Shown here: piece by piece, positions 28,560 to 37,069 of the stretch
How positions within the stretch are numbered: position 1 is the first letter of the stretch
How the letters are laid out: each line of letters starts with the position of its first letter
NCBI RefSeq assembly: GCF_014697105.1
Contig: NZ_JACJRF010000030.1
Coordinates: forward strand, 1 to 62,556
DNA length: 62,556 nucleotides
Source of the DNA: Anabaena subtropica FACHB-260
GTDB lineage: Bacteria > Cyanobacteriota > Cyanobacteriia > Cyanobacteriales > Nostocaceae
Direction: 5' to 3'
Translations under genes and position numbers: made by a program
The notes under the pieces: model-generated
The model's database searches: none
Told to the model about the DNA's origin: nothing
The model's input: only the letters and a program-made list of their open reading frames with translations

Positions 28560-28584
28560 TGAGTGAGTAAGAACTACTCACTCA
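28560..28584. promoter_or_regulatory. 10-bp palindrome upstream of the exporter gene
   Basis: TGAGTGAGTA (28560-28569) and TACTCACTCA (28575-28584) are perfect inverted arms around AGAAC, 34 bases upstream of the exporter start and about 100 downstream of the acylase stop. Length and placement suit an operator; an RNA hairpin between the two genes is the alternative. Confidence 0.45.
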
Positions 28585-28685
28585 ATATTCATGCAAAAGC
28601 ACTGTTTTGGTGATTGATGCAGCGATCGCCGCTTCCCAATCAACACAAGTTTATTGAGAAAAGTGCAGTTTCTGCGAAAATAATC

Positions 28686-30848
28686 TCAATTTCTAAATAC
28701 TTTGCGCTCTTGTAAATGGGCTTTGATTTCTTGAGGCGATCGCCAAACCGGACGCAACTCTTGACGAGCGAACATCTGTAATTGCTGTTCGGTATGTGGT
28801 GAACCCGGTTGAGATGAATTGCCGTAACTGGTGAGTGCCATTGCTTTTACAGGTTGGGAAAACTCAATCGCAGCTACATAAGAATCTCCAGCAACGGGTT
28901 GGAAGCGATCATTTTCTGTAGGAACAAAATAGAGGACACGGAAAATTCCTAAGTTTCCATTACCACCATTTGCAGGTAAATCTGTCTTGCCATACTTAAG
29001 CCGGAAAACATCTCCCCAAGGTACATCTAGCCGACTATAAGTTTTTTCCACTGCTGCTGCTGCTGTTGCCAATGCTACTACTGCACTTTGGGGATCGGCT
29101 AAACCATCAGGTGTGGTGCGTGGTGATTTCTCACTCCAAGGTTTGCTAAAGGCTGTATCAAAATCTAGTTGTTCTACCCAATTCGCAAAGAGTACTGCAC
29201 CCCGACTATCTGCATTTGCTTGTCTATCCCATCTTGCCAATACATCAGCTGCTCGCTGGGCTAGTTCATTTCCGTACTTCTTGGCGGCCGGAATCAAATC
29301 ATCTAGTATCCGGTCAGCCAGTTCCATACGCGTTGAATGCTTATATTTAATCATTTCCTCAAAGGAAATTTTTTCATCTTCAGCCAGCATTCTCACAGAA
29401 CGTTGCGCCCGAAAATCCATAGAACGCGGTGCCATATAAGGAGGATATTTATCTGCTTTGATGGCTAGAGGAAAGGTGGTAGTCCAAGGTGGGTCATTGG
29501 CATTTTGTAACCAGCCACTAGGAGGATCGGTGACGCGCGGTAAATCTTGGTAAGGGTGGGTTTTTGTCCATAAGGTTTTCGATGTGTTGCCAGGAATAAT
29601 GCCTTGCCAGTATTGAAAATCACCTGTTTGATGCACCGGAACTTGACCGTTGAACAGGTGCATAATGTGTCCTTCTCGGTCGGCATAGATTACCGTAAAC
29701 ATCGGTATTTGTAGGCGCTGGAGTGCTTTTTGAAATTGTGGGAAATTTTGCGATCGCGCCATATCCCACCACTGTTCCAATGCACCTGGTTGGTCAAGTC
29801 CGACAACCCGCAGTGCTATTGCTTTATCTGCTTTTTCTGTCACTACTGGCCCGTGAACAGAACTTTTCACCACTAGCGGTTGCTCACGCAATTTACCATC
29901 TTCCTGCTTGACTTGCAAAGAGATAGTTTTTGTCTCAAAGGGACGAACTTTGTCATCAAAACGGTAACTATCACCAACTAGGTCAAGTTCATAAGCATCC
30001 CATCCATCATGGGTGTTGACGGTATGAGTCCAACCCAAGTTATTATTAAAGGCAATATTTAATACAGGAATACCTACAAGTGATGCTCCATAAGCATCAA
30101 TTCCTGGTGCAGTAATCTGGGCTTCATACCACAAGAATAAATCTGACCAAGGTAAGTGAGGATTGGCTAACAGCATAGCTTTGCCACTTGCAGAGCGTTT
30201 AGGTGCGATCGCCCAACCGTTAGAGCCTGCTTTTGATTCCTCTTGACTAACACCTGCAACTTGTTCAGGATTGACTATAAAAGTGAAATTTAGTAATCGT
30301 TGTAAGTGCGCTAGTACATCTTCTCCTTTAACTGGAAGTACAACCTTTACAGCATCATCAATAGCATCAGAATGCTCTTTAGCATAATCATTGATCCCTA
30401 CGGCAAAAGCATCTAGATACTTGCGAAAAGCAGGACTCTGCATCTGATACCAAGAACTAGCACGACTTGGTACTCCCATTGTCTGTACCCATTTGTCTGA
30501 TTCTAAATAGTTCTCTCCCCAATATTCGGCGGCGCGTCCCCGTGCTTGACCGTAAAGGCGCAACAGTAAGTTTCCGTGACTTTGCATTTGCGCCCAACCG
30601 AATGCTTGGAAAGCACTTTGGGTATCTTTTGCATAGATATGTGGTACTCCATAAGTATCCCAAAGGATCTCAGTACTTTTTGGTGGGGAACTCCAACCTT
30701 GATACCCCATAGTTAAAGCCAAGATCAAACCAAGTATTAATGGTAAAACTCGAAATGATTTTCCTCTGACAAGCCTGAGTGTAAAATTCTGCCAACGAGA
30801 TGGTAAAAGATTGCTAAAAATAGTCAACTGCACCCTCCTCCTCAACAT
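28686..30848 (-). CDS. Penicillin-acylase-family Ntn hydrolase (PvdQ/AHL-acylase-like)
   Basis: A secreted two-chain N-terminal-nucleophile amidase. A hydrophobic signal segment is followed by an alpha-chain region (TYGVPHIYAKD, GWAQMQSHGNLLLRL). The precursor should be cut before Ser209 in AGSNGWAIAP, which becomes beta-chain residue 1. His231 (NPHLPW) falls at beta-23, as in PvdQ, and a WLQNANDPPW stretch supplies the conserved asparagine. Family members cleave penicillins, acyl-homoserine lactones or the fatty acyl chain of pyoverdine precursors. Beside a FAAL-initiated assembly line and an exporter, deacylation of an exported acylated siderophore is the attractive role; quorum quenching is the alternative. 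The frame opens up to 30992, but ATG 30848 gives a sensible signal peptide. No strong ribosome site is seen. Confidence 0.88.
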   Translation of the reverse strand: MLRRRVQLTIFSNLLPSRWQNFTLRLVRGKSFRVLPLILGLILALTMGYQGWSSPPKSTEILWDTYGVPHIYAKDTQSAFQAFGWAQMQSHGNLLLRLYGQARGRAAEYWGENYLESDKWVQTMGVPSRASSWYQMQSPAFRKYLDAFAVGINDYAKEHSDAIDDAVKVVLPVKGEDVLAHLQRLLNFTFIVNPEQVAGVSQEESKAGSNGWAIAPKRSASGKAMLLANPHLPWSDLFLWYEAQITAPGIDAYGASLVGIPVLNIAFNNNLGWTHTVNTHDGWDAYELDLVGDSYRFDDKVRPFETKTISLQVKQEDGKLREQPLVVKSSVHGPVVTEKADKAIALRVVGLDQPGALEQWWDMARSQNFPQFQKALQRLQIPMFTVIYADREGHIMHLFNGQVPVHQTGDFQYWQGIIPGNTSKTLWTKTHPYQDLPRVTDPPSGWLQNANDPPWTTTFPLAIKADKYPPYMAPRSMDFRAQRSVRMLAEDEKISFEEMIKYKHSTRMELADRILDDLIPAAKKYGNELAQRAADVLARWDRQANADSRGAVLFANWVEQLDFDTAFSKPWSEKSPRTTPDGLADPQSAVVALATAAAAVEKTYSRLDVPWGDVFRLKYGKTDLPANGGNGNLGIFRVLYFVPTENDRFQPVAGDSYVAAIEFSQPVKAMALTSYGNSSQPGSPHTEQQLQMFARQELRPVWRSPQEIKAHLQERKVFRN

Positions 30849-31026
30849 TACGGTTTTAATGAATAAACAATCAAAAAAGTTTTGTTGGTCTTGCAGTCTT
30901 TTCTGGCTAGATAGACCATGCTTAGGGTTATAGCAATGCCCTAGCCCCAGAATAATCTGTGGTTTAATAACCAGAAAATAGCTTTTAATCAACTCTTTGT
31001 CAGAGTAGCAGTTAACCAGGGATAAA

Positions 31027-31041
31027 TGATAGTAATTCTCA
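31027..31041. promoter_or_regulatory. Candidate Fur box upstream of the acylase gene
   Basis: TGATAGTAATTCTCA matches the 7-1-7 Fur inverted repeat (TGATAAT-N-ATTATCA) at 12 of 14 positions. It sits 179 bases upstream of the chosen acylase start and 35 bases upstream of the alternative start, so it could place acylase and exporter under iron control. AT-rich sequence makes chance matches possible. Confidence 0.5.
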
Positions 31042-31398
31042 AAAAAAATTTAAATAGCGAACCATTTCAGCTTGGTGATGAGGTATTGCCTAAGGGTAAT
31101 ACTTTAGCCAAAAAGAGAGATTAATCTTTAAGGGTGAAGAGGGAGAGTATAGCCTGGTTTTTACTGGGGGCTAGAAAGAAGGAGAATCTACTTGATTTCC
31201 TGTAAGATGCTATGTTGAGAACAAATACCTTAAAGAGCATTCTGGAATAATTATCTAATTTATTCCTCTAGCCCACATCCGCTTAAACTGATATCCTAAT
31301 TGGATCAGCTTAAATTATCAAAATCAATAATAATAATAATTAGATTGTAAAGTAGAATCCGTGTCTCTATTTCGTTGTCTTGAGGGTAAATTAGATCG

Positions 31399-31417
31399 AA
31401 ATGAGAGAAAAATGAGA
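31399..31417 (+). repeat. 19-bp direct repeat, copy 1
   Basis: AAATGAGAGAAAAATGAGA, identical to 31674-31692. The two copies flank the tRNA-Lys gene, 41 bp beyond its 3' side and 163 bp beyond its 5' side. Confidence 0.55.
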
Positions 31418-31438
31418 TAGAAATATCATATGTGATAA

Positions 31439-31511
<73 letters not shown>

Positions 31512-31673
31512 ACACCATTCATCATACTAACAAAATTATTCACTTCTGCCAAGATTCAACCAAGTGATACAGGAAATCTCTCATTCAGACGCCGGTGGTC
31601 ATTGTCTAATCTCAACCAGCTAATAACCTGATTTAGGTAGATTTTCCCTCAGTTTTCCCTCAAGTTAACTCTA

Positions 31674-31692
31674 AAATGAGAGAAAAATGAGA
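31674..31692 (+). repeat. 19-bp direct repeat, copy 2
   Basis: Identical to 31399-31417. This copy includes the first bases of the integrase-like fragment that follows (ATGAGAGAAGG), so it may be related to the start of that element. Confidence 0.55.
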
Positions 31693-31887
31693 GAAGGCTC
31701 AAACCAAGATACAGTAAGCAATTTAGATAATCATTTAATTGGTTATGAACGCTTATTATCTTTATTTAAAAGTATACAAAAGCAGACTCCCAAAGGCGTA
31801 GGCTTAAAGCGAGAAGTAAGGGCATCGGCTACCTACGTGGCTCTTCAATTCAAAATAGGTGGTAAAAGAACCTTGCTATTTCCATGA
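31687..31887 (+). pseudogene. N-terminal fragment resembling a phage-type integrase
   Basis: A 66-codon frame with LDNHLIGYERLLSLFKSIQKQ followed by a stretch (YVALQFKIGGKRTLLF) that resembles the N-terminal arm-binding region of cyanobacterial tyrosine integrases. The frame ends abruptly as MATE-like sequence begins, so any catalytic domain is missing. Its position next to a tRNA gene supports an integrase origin, but the fragment is short and the match is by eye. Confidence 0.4.
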
Positions 31888-32195
31888 TGCAGGTTGGGGC
31901 GATCGCGCATCTGTTCGATGGAGTACAAAAAATTGCTTATGCTGCATTGCAAGGGTTACAGGATACTCGTGTGCTGATGCTGCTCAGTTTTCTGTTTTAT
32001 TGGTGCATTGGTTTAACCAGTGGTTATTGGTTGGCATTTAGATGGAATTTAGGCGGCGTAGGTCTATGGTTGGGGCTAATGATTGCAGTGGCGATAGCGA
32101 AGCGCTGCCGCCTACGGCAGATCGCAGCAGTGGTCTTTATTTGGCGCTTTCAAAGGCTAACCTCAAACCAAACTGGAGCTAAACTGTTTAGTTAA
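31860..32195 (+). pseudogene. C-terminal remnant of a MATE-family efflux transporter
   Basis: About 100 residues match the last two or three helices of MATE transporters: HLFDGVQKIAYAALQGLQDT, then FYWCIGLTSGYWLAF and GGVGLWLGLMIAVAIA. The first roughly 350 residues are absent and the fragment abuts an integrase-like piece. A palindromic repeat is inserted near the end of the frame, adding KRCRLRQIAA. It is not expected to give a working transporter. Confidence 0.75.
32091..32125. repeat. Small dispersed palindromic repeat inside the MATE remnant
   Basis: GCGAT/ATCGC outer arms and CTGCCG/CGGCAG inner arms around CCTA. It interrupts an otherwise continuous helix sequence (AVAIA...VVFIWRF) in frame, like the insertion at 19097-19137. 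Confidence 0.6.
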
Positions 32196-32266
32196 AAAGA
32201 TGAAACTCCTGCCAGACAAGTTGTTGAGAATTTAAGTATGTTTGTCCGGCAACAAAATTCAATTTG

Positions 32267-32580
32267 TTAGGTTACTTTTTTGAAGACTGGGGTTAACAAT
32301 GCAGATGTTCCGATTTGCACCTTGTTTAACAACTTAATCAGAGTTTTCTTTTCTTTGATTGTCAGGTTTGCCATTAATCCTGTCGTGCGGCAGAAATGAT
32401 CGGGCAAGATCTCAGCAACTAACTGCTGTCCTTTTGGGGTCAGATGAATAATTAACCTTCGGCGATCGCTAGGATGTGGTACACGTTTAACTAGTTCTTC
32501 CCGCTCAAGCCCATCTAACAGCCCCGTGATAGTCGCACGAGTGACACCAACGCACTCAGCAAATTCTGAAGGCGCAAGCC
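32267..32580 (-). pseudogene. C-terminal remnant of a MarR-family regulator
   Basis: Read on the minus strand, about 104 residues to a stop at 32267 show the second half of a MarR winged helix: EFAECVGVTRATITGLLDGL (recognition helix region), EELVKRVPHPSDRRRLIIHL (wing) and TPKGQQLVAEILP. The N-terminal dimerisation helices are missing; similarity starts abruptly at about 32580. MarR genes often neighbour efflux pumps, so this and the MATE remnant may come from one lost locus. Confidence 0.8.
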
Positions 32581-32596
32581 AATAGAGCGTTTATAA

Positions 32597-32731
32597 GCCT
32601 TACAAAATCCTACCTATATTTCTATCCGTAATGCAGTTATTGTTGGCGGTGCTGTGCAAACTCTGTTACTTGTAGTCATTATCATAATCTCAGTATTGAA
32701 ACCTTGGGGACGGCGTAAAACATCCATGTAA
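32597..32731 (+). pseudogene. C-terminal remnant of an unidentified membrane protein
   Basis: A 44-codon open stretch with no start of its own, containing one clear membrane helix (VQTLLLVVIIIISVL) and ending KPWGRRKTSM. It adjoins the broken end of the MarR remnant. It reads like the tail of a small integral membrane protein whose front was lost; the family is not recognised. Confidence 0.4.
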
Positions 32732-32859
32732 AAATTCTGAGACGTTATTTTAGTTCTCAAAGCATCTTGCGATCACGAATATTTATAAGTTGGCAACTAA
32801 ATTATTAAACTAAGAGTCTTATCCATTATGTAATTCGCTTTGCTCTATTAATACTTTGT

Positions 32860-33198
32860 ATGAGTAAAAATATAAAAGCAATTTATATCGCAATGTTGAT
32901 ATTTACTTGGATATTATCAACTTATATTTTATTAGGAAAATTTGCTTACATGGGGTTGCAGACATGAATCGGAATAACCGAAGGTGCAGATGTAAACGTT
33001 CCATATAATCACAAATATGGCATCCTGGGATATGCGCCAAAAACTAATATCAAAAATGGAGAGATTGCCACAAGTCGCATTGAATCCTTTATTAATGTCC
33101 GATTTGCGTTCTCTATTTTCCTCACAATCGGAGTTTGGGGAATAGCTGCATTAATAATTTATAAATCTTTTATAGGAAATAAGGAAATCACATCATAA
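32860..33198 (+). pseudogene. Small two-helix membrane protein with in-frame TGA
   Basis: From ATG 32860, 112 codons read through to TAA at 33196-33198 apart from one TGA at 32965-32967 (codon 36). Before it is a helix (AMLIFTWILSTYILLGKFAY); after it a soluble loop (GADVNVPYNHKYGILGYAP) and a second helix (FAFSIFLTIGVWGIAALII). Protein-like sequence continues in the same frame after the stop, so it looks like one gene with a nonsense mutation, or one translated only in part. Its stop overlaps the next gene's start (TAATG), suggesting translational coupling to the ankyrin-GUN4 gene. Function unknown. Confidence 0.6.
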
Positions 33199-35039
33199 TG
33201 GCGAAGTTTAACTACAAATCATCTCGTTATCTCTTCAAGACAATTTTTCTGATTTCCCTTACTGCTTTGGGAACAATGGTAATGATACCATTTGCTGTTG
33301 AATCTGTTGTACCAAAAAAATCTAATTCCATCTCTCCTTTTTGTAAAACTTTATCGGAAAAATTTAGTCCCTTCGGTGCTGCTCCTGATTTATCTGTAGC
33401 ATTAGGTGAGGCGATCGCCAAAGGAGGTAATCTGAATCAGCCCTGCGATATCTTTGGTGAAAAGTGGCTACCGCTCAACTTTTTACTATCCACAGACGAA
33501 GTACTGGCTGAGCGTTTAATCCAAACTGGGGTAAATGTAAATGCCAAGGATGGGAAAGGAGATACTCCCCTACATTATTTAGGAAAATCTGAGAAAAATG
33601 CGCGATTACTTCTGAGTAGAGGAGCAAAGGTCAATGTCCGCAACCAAAATGGTAATACCCCACTCCATAATCTTTTTGGACAGAAAACCGCTCCTGTAAT
33701 CAAATTTTTGATAGATCGGGGTGCTAAGGTTAATGCTAGAAATCAAGAGCAAATGACACCGCTACATTTTGCTGCCAATTCCGGAAAAGCTGATATCACG
33801 GAGCTATTAATTAGTCGTGGTGGGGATATAAATGCTCGTAGCACTCAGAACTGGACACCACTACACTACGGAGCATCAAATCTAGAAGTCGCCAAAAAAC
33901 TAATCCAAGCAGGCGCGGATCTAACTATCCAAAATCGTGAAGGAGCTGTGATTCACTCCAGCAGTTTGGAACCAGCAGTACTAAAACTCCTGCTCGATAG
34001 GGGAGTTAATGTTAATTTACGCAATCGTCAGGGGCAAACTCCGCTCCACATTCATCGTTTCCAACCCGCTCTAGTGAAATTGCTATTGGCTCGAAAAGCG
34101 CAAGTTAACCTACGAGATGCTCAAGGTAAAACCCCTCTGTATGATGTCAACCTGGAAGTGGCTCGACAACTGGTTGCGGCTAATGCAGATTTAAATGTTC
34201 AAGATAATTTAGGAAGAACACCTCTGCACCAAGCAGTATTGGAGGAACAAAGTTTCTTTGGTCCGGAATTGGTAACACTATTTCTCAGTAAAAATGCTAG
34301 TGTTGACCTCAAAGATAAGCAAGGGAAGACTGCTTTAGACTTGGCTCGACAACTTAATAAAACCCAAATCATTAATTTGTTAGAGCGACATATCGCAACT
34401 AAAAATTCTGCTGGTAGTGGAACAACCACAACCAAAGCCACAGAAAAACTCCAGCAGTTCCTCAATTCTAAAAACTGGAGTGCTGCCGATCAAGAAACCC
34501 GCCGTCTCTTATCACCTCAAAAAGACCTCTTTGGACTTAACGCTGCCACCATACCTCTAGATTTAATTCAAGAGATTGATCGAGCTTGGTTAGTCGCTAG
34601 TGATGGACGGTTTGGACTAAGTGTCCAAGCAAAGATTTGGCAAAAGGTAATAGCATCTCATTCGAACAATTCCGAAACTGCCGCCAATACCTTTCGCGAT
34701 CGCGTCGGTTGGAAACTCAAAGTTCCTCGAACCGAAAACGATTTTATCAGCAGCGACTGGCTGAATGAATCCGAACTCAATTATTCACTGCAAGCTCCTG
34801 TCGGACACTTACCCTGGGCTGGTGTTTCAGACGCATCTGTACTATCGGTTGCAGTTCCTCCCCCTGGAGAACACTGTGGTAGCTGTACCATCGATGCAAT
34901 TTTTCTGCGAGATGGGCGATTCTATAAATATCTGCCTCAACTTTTTGCACGGGTTCAAATGGCATTGAACGTTGTTGAGCATGGAAATAAGGGTTTGGGG
35001 GGATTAAGTGATCGGAAGCGATGGACTCAACCAAGTTAA
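33198..35039 (+). CDS. Membrane-anchored ankyrin-repeat protein with C-terminal GUN4 domain
   Basis: A 613-residue protein in three parts. Residues 10-35 form a signal anchor (FKTIFLISLTALGTMVMIPF). About ten ankyrin repeats follow from about 60 to 400 (GDTPLHYLG, GNTPLHNL, MTPLHFAA, WTPLHYGA, GRTPLHQAV). A GUN4 domain covers about 415-600: NSKNWSAADQETRRLL, IDRAWLVASDGRFGLSVQ, FRDRVGWKL and the diagnostic QAPVGHLPW. GUN4 domains bind protoporphyrin and Mg-protoporphyrin in chlorophyll synthesis; ankyrin repeats bind proteins. A fused GUN4 with a HCGSC motif near the end may sense tetrapyrrole or redox state, but that is inference. Its start overlaps the stop of the small membrane protein upstream. 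Confidence 0.88.
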   Translation: MAKFNYKSSRYLFKTIFLISLTALGTMVMIPFAVESVVPKKSNSISPFCKTLSEKFSPFGAAPDLSVALGEAIAKGGNLNQPCDIFGEKWLPLNFLLSTDEVLAERLIQTGVNVNAKDGKGDTPLHYLGKSEKNARLLLSRGAKVNVRNQNGNTPLHNLFGQKTAPVIKFLIDRGAKVNARNQEQMTPLHFAANSGKADITELLISRGGDINARSTQNWTPLHYGASNLEVAKKLIQAGADLTIQNREGAVIHSSSLEPAVLKLLLDRGVNVNLRNRQGQTPLHIHRFQPALVKLLLARKAQVNLRDAQGKTPLYDVNLEVARQLVAANADLNVQDNLGRTPLHQAVLEEQSFFGPELVTLFLSKNASVDLKDKQGKTALDLARQLNKTQIINLLERHIATKNSAGSGTTTTKATEKLQQFLNSKNWSAADQETRRLLSPQKDLFGLNAATIPLDLIQEIDRAWLVASDGRFGLSVQAKIWQKVIASHSNNSETAANTFRDRVGWKLKVPRTENDFISSDWLNESELNYSLQAPVGHLPWAGVSDASVLSVAVPPPGEHCGSCTIDAIFLRDGRFYKYLPQLFARVQMALNVVEHGNKGLGGLSDRKRWTQPS

Positions 35040-35365
35040 TGTGAAAGCTATGAAACCATTATTTACTGCATTCGATAATGCTTGGCTGTCATGATTTGTC
35101 AATCAAGAGATAAAGGTGGGCGACAAGGGTATCTCAACTTTATCAAGCAGTTTTTTCAATCTCAATGACGCACCCCCATCAGATTCTTAGCGGAAAAATG
35201 AAAAAGAGCGATGGCGTAACCGCCCGTCGAAGGCGATGAGCTACGCTCCACCGTAGGTGATCGCTCTTGTAGGTAGGCATCATACTTATTCAATCATCAG
35301 ATAGAGTCAGAGCGGGGAAACTAATGATAGTTTGAGATGATGGAACGCTCATCTCAACCCCCGAA
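35040..35365. repeat. Intergenic region with palindromic dispersed repeat
   Basis: In this 326-base gap AAGAGCGAT (from 35203) and ATCGCTCTT (to about 35270) form the outer arms of a long imperfect hairpin with a GC-rich inner part (GGCGTAACCGCC). It looks like a HIP1-associated small dispersed repeat; it could also act as a terminator hairpin after the GUN4 gene. No gene is seen. Confidence 0.5.
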
Positions 35366-35848
35366 GTGAATAACTCAGTATTAATTGCCCTGACCCTTAC
35401 CGCGTCTATAGCTCTATCGCCAATTAGCATTGGTGGTACTGCCCAAGGTTCAACCCAAGCCATCAAAATGTCTTCATTTAACCTCAGTTCCCAAAAATGG
35501 CAAAACCGCGTGCTATTAGTGTTTGCACCGTCTGTTAATAACCGTAGCTATCAACAGCAGATGCAGTTATTTAACCAGCATCAAAACGGTTTTACAGAAC
35601 GGGATTTAGTTCTGGTTCAGGTTTTGGCAACAGATAAAAGCTATGCCAACGGACAGTTAATAGATGAATCTTCTGTGGCCAATTTGCGAAATCGCTTTGG
35701 AGTTGATCAAGATAATTTTCGCGTCATTTTGGTAGGCAAAGATGGTGGTGTTAAGCGTAGTGACAGTACACCAGTAAACGCCACAGCAATTTTTGAGCAA
35801 ATTGACGCTATGCCCATGCGCCAGCAAGAAATGCGCTTTTCGAGGTAG
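35366..35848 (+). CDS. Secreted DUF4174-family protein
   Basis: A 160-residue protein with an N-terminal signal peptide (VLIALTLTASIALSPISIGGTAQG) starting at GTG. The remainder matches the DUF4174 type: WQNRVLLVFAPSVNNRSYQQ, then ERDLVLVQVLATDK and DNFRVILVGKDGGVKRS. That is a thioredoxin-like fold without a CxxC pair. Members are periplasmic or exported and of unknown function. It stands alone between intergenic repeats and a glutathione transferase in the same direction, 130 bases away. Confidence 0.7.
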   Translation: MNNSVLIALTLTASIALSPISIGGTAQGSTQAIKMSSFNLSSQKWQNRVLLVFAPSVNNRSYQQQMQLFNQHQNGFTERDLVLVQVLATDKSYANGQLIDESSVANLRNRFGVDQDNFRVILVGKDGGVKRSDSTPVNATAIFEQIDAMPMRQQEMRFSR

Positions 35849-35978
35849 AAAGTAACTTAAAAATACAAGCGAGTCAAACGCTACATTATACCCAGTACAA
35901 ACCACCAGATAGATGAAGATTAGGGGAACTGATGATACTTTGAGATGAGCAAAAGCAGATAACAAAAAGTAGCTCCCA

Positions 35979-36617
35979 ATGATTATTGTCCATCATCTCA
36001 ACAACTCGCGATCGCAGCGTGTGCTATGGCTACTTGAAGAATTAGGCATCGAATACGATATCAAGTTTTACGAACGCGACCCAAAGACGATGTTAGCACC
36101 AGCATCACTGCGCCAAGTCCATCCGCTTGGCAAGTCACCAGTGATTACAGATGCACAAGTGACTGTTGCTGAGTCGGGCGCTATCATCGAATACATAGTA
36201 GAGAGCTACGGCAATGGTCAGTTAATCCCAAAATCCGGTATGCCAGAGCGTCTGCGCTACACATATTGGCTGCATTACGCCGAAGGTTCGGCAATGCCAC
36301 CTCTGGTAATGAACCTCATCTTTAACCGTTTTGGGGCAGGGGATAGCAGGGCAAACGACGCATTTATCGCGCCCCAAATCAAGCTTCACTTTGATTACAT
36401 AGAAGCTGAACTTGGTAAGAGTACGTGGTTTGTAGGCGAAGAATTTACCGCCGCCGATATCCAAATGAGCTTTCCTCTGGAATTGGTTGCTATGCAAGCC
36501 GAACTCATTGAGAGCCGACCAAAGATAAAGCAATTTATCGAACGCATCCATGCACGACCTGCTTACGAACGCGCCCTTGAACGTGGAGGCAAATACAACT
36601 ATGCCAACAGCATTTAA
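35979..36617 (+). CDS. Glutathione S-transferase family protein
   Basis: A full-length cytosolic GST of 212 residues. The N-terminal thioredoxin-like domain (HHLNNSRSQRVLWLLEELGI, then HPLGKSPVI, the cis-proline loop, and VAESGAIIEYI, the gamma-glutamyl binding motif) is followed by an all-helical domain with EEFTAADIQMSFPLE. It would conjugate glutathione to electrophiles or act as a peroxidase; the substrate cannot be predicted. The serine in NNSRSQR is the likely catalytic residue. Confidence 0.92.
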   Translation: MIIVHHLNNSRSQRVLWLLEELGIEYDIKFYERDPKTMLAPASLRQVHPLGKSPVITDAQVTVAESGAIIEYIVESYGNGQLIPKSGMPERLRYTYWLHYAEGSAMPPLVMNLIFNRFGAGDSRANDAFIAPQIKLHFDYIEAELGKSTWFVGEEFTAADIQMSFPLELVAMQAELIESRPKIKQFIERIHARPAYERALERGGKYNYANSI

Positions 36618-36839
36618 TAATTTAATTATCGTACAAGAGCGATATCTACGATAAGATCCGCTAACGCCTGTTTCCTGAAATTCAAGCGAGGAAACTTTGC
36701 AATAGGTAAGCGATATCTACAGATTAGCTCTACTAACCCCTACGGCACTGACCAATTTTAAAAAAAAATATTACCGAAGCTTAACTCTGTGTGAGATACA
36801 AGCCAATTATTTTGAGAGGGACTTTAAGGAAAATCTACC

Positions 36840-36971
36840 ATGAAAAGTCTCATTCGTACACTGGCGCTTGGAGCGATCGCAGCGAGTTGTTATGTCGGTC
36901 AAGCTTATGCTGATACAATGAAAAATCCCCTCGCCCAGTCTGTACCACGCACTCATGCCAACAATACATAA
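36840..36971 (+). CDS. Small secreted peptide (43 aa) with cleavable signal
   Basis: A short frame beginning MKSLIRTLALGAIAASCYVG with a classical signal peptide and a likely cleavage site after AYA, leaving a mature peptide of about 19 residues (DTMKNPLAQSVPRTHANNT). AAGGAAAATC precedes the ATG at ribosome-site distance. The stop codon lies inside the left arm of a 16-bp inverted repeat that probably ends the transcript. The family is unknown. A real small gene is suggested by the signal peptide, ribosome site and terminator-like hairpin together. Confidence 0.55.
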   Translation: MKSLIRTLALGAIAASCYVGQAYADTMKNPLAQSVPRTHANNT

Positions 36972-37004
36972 TCCCCACATTTTAAGTAGGGATTATGTAT
37001 TGTT
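36960..37004 (+). terminator. Perfect 16-bp inverted repeat after the small peptide gene
   Basis: AACAATACATAATCCC (36960-36975) pairs with GGGATTATGTATTGTT (36989-37004) around a 13-base loop. It overlaps the stop codon of the peptide gene and lies about 65 bases from the end of the convergent gene, so it may serve as a bidirectional terminator. The stem is not GC-rich except at its tip. Confidence 0.5.
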
Positions 37005-37069
37005 TAACCTCAGTTTCTTGATAGCACGTATGTACTACATATTTACCCAATCAGAAATGCAGTTTATGA

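Noticed and set aside
30849-30992. Upstream extension of the acylase as true N-terminus
   Set aside because: The extra 48 residues would place the signal segment too far inside the protein and have no ribosome site; ATG 30848 gives a usual exported precursor.
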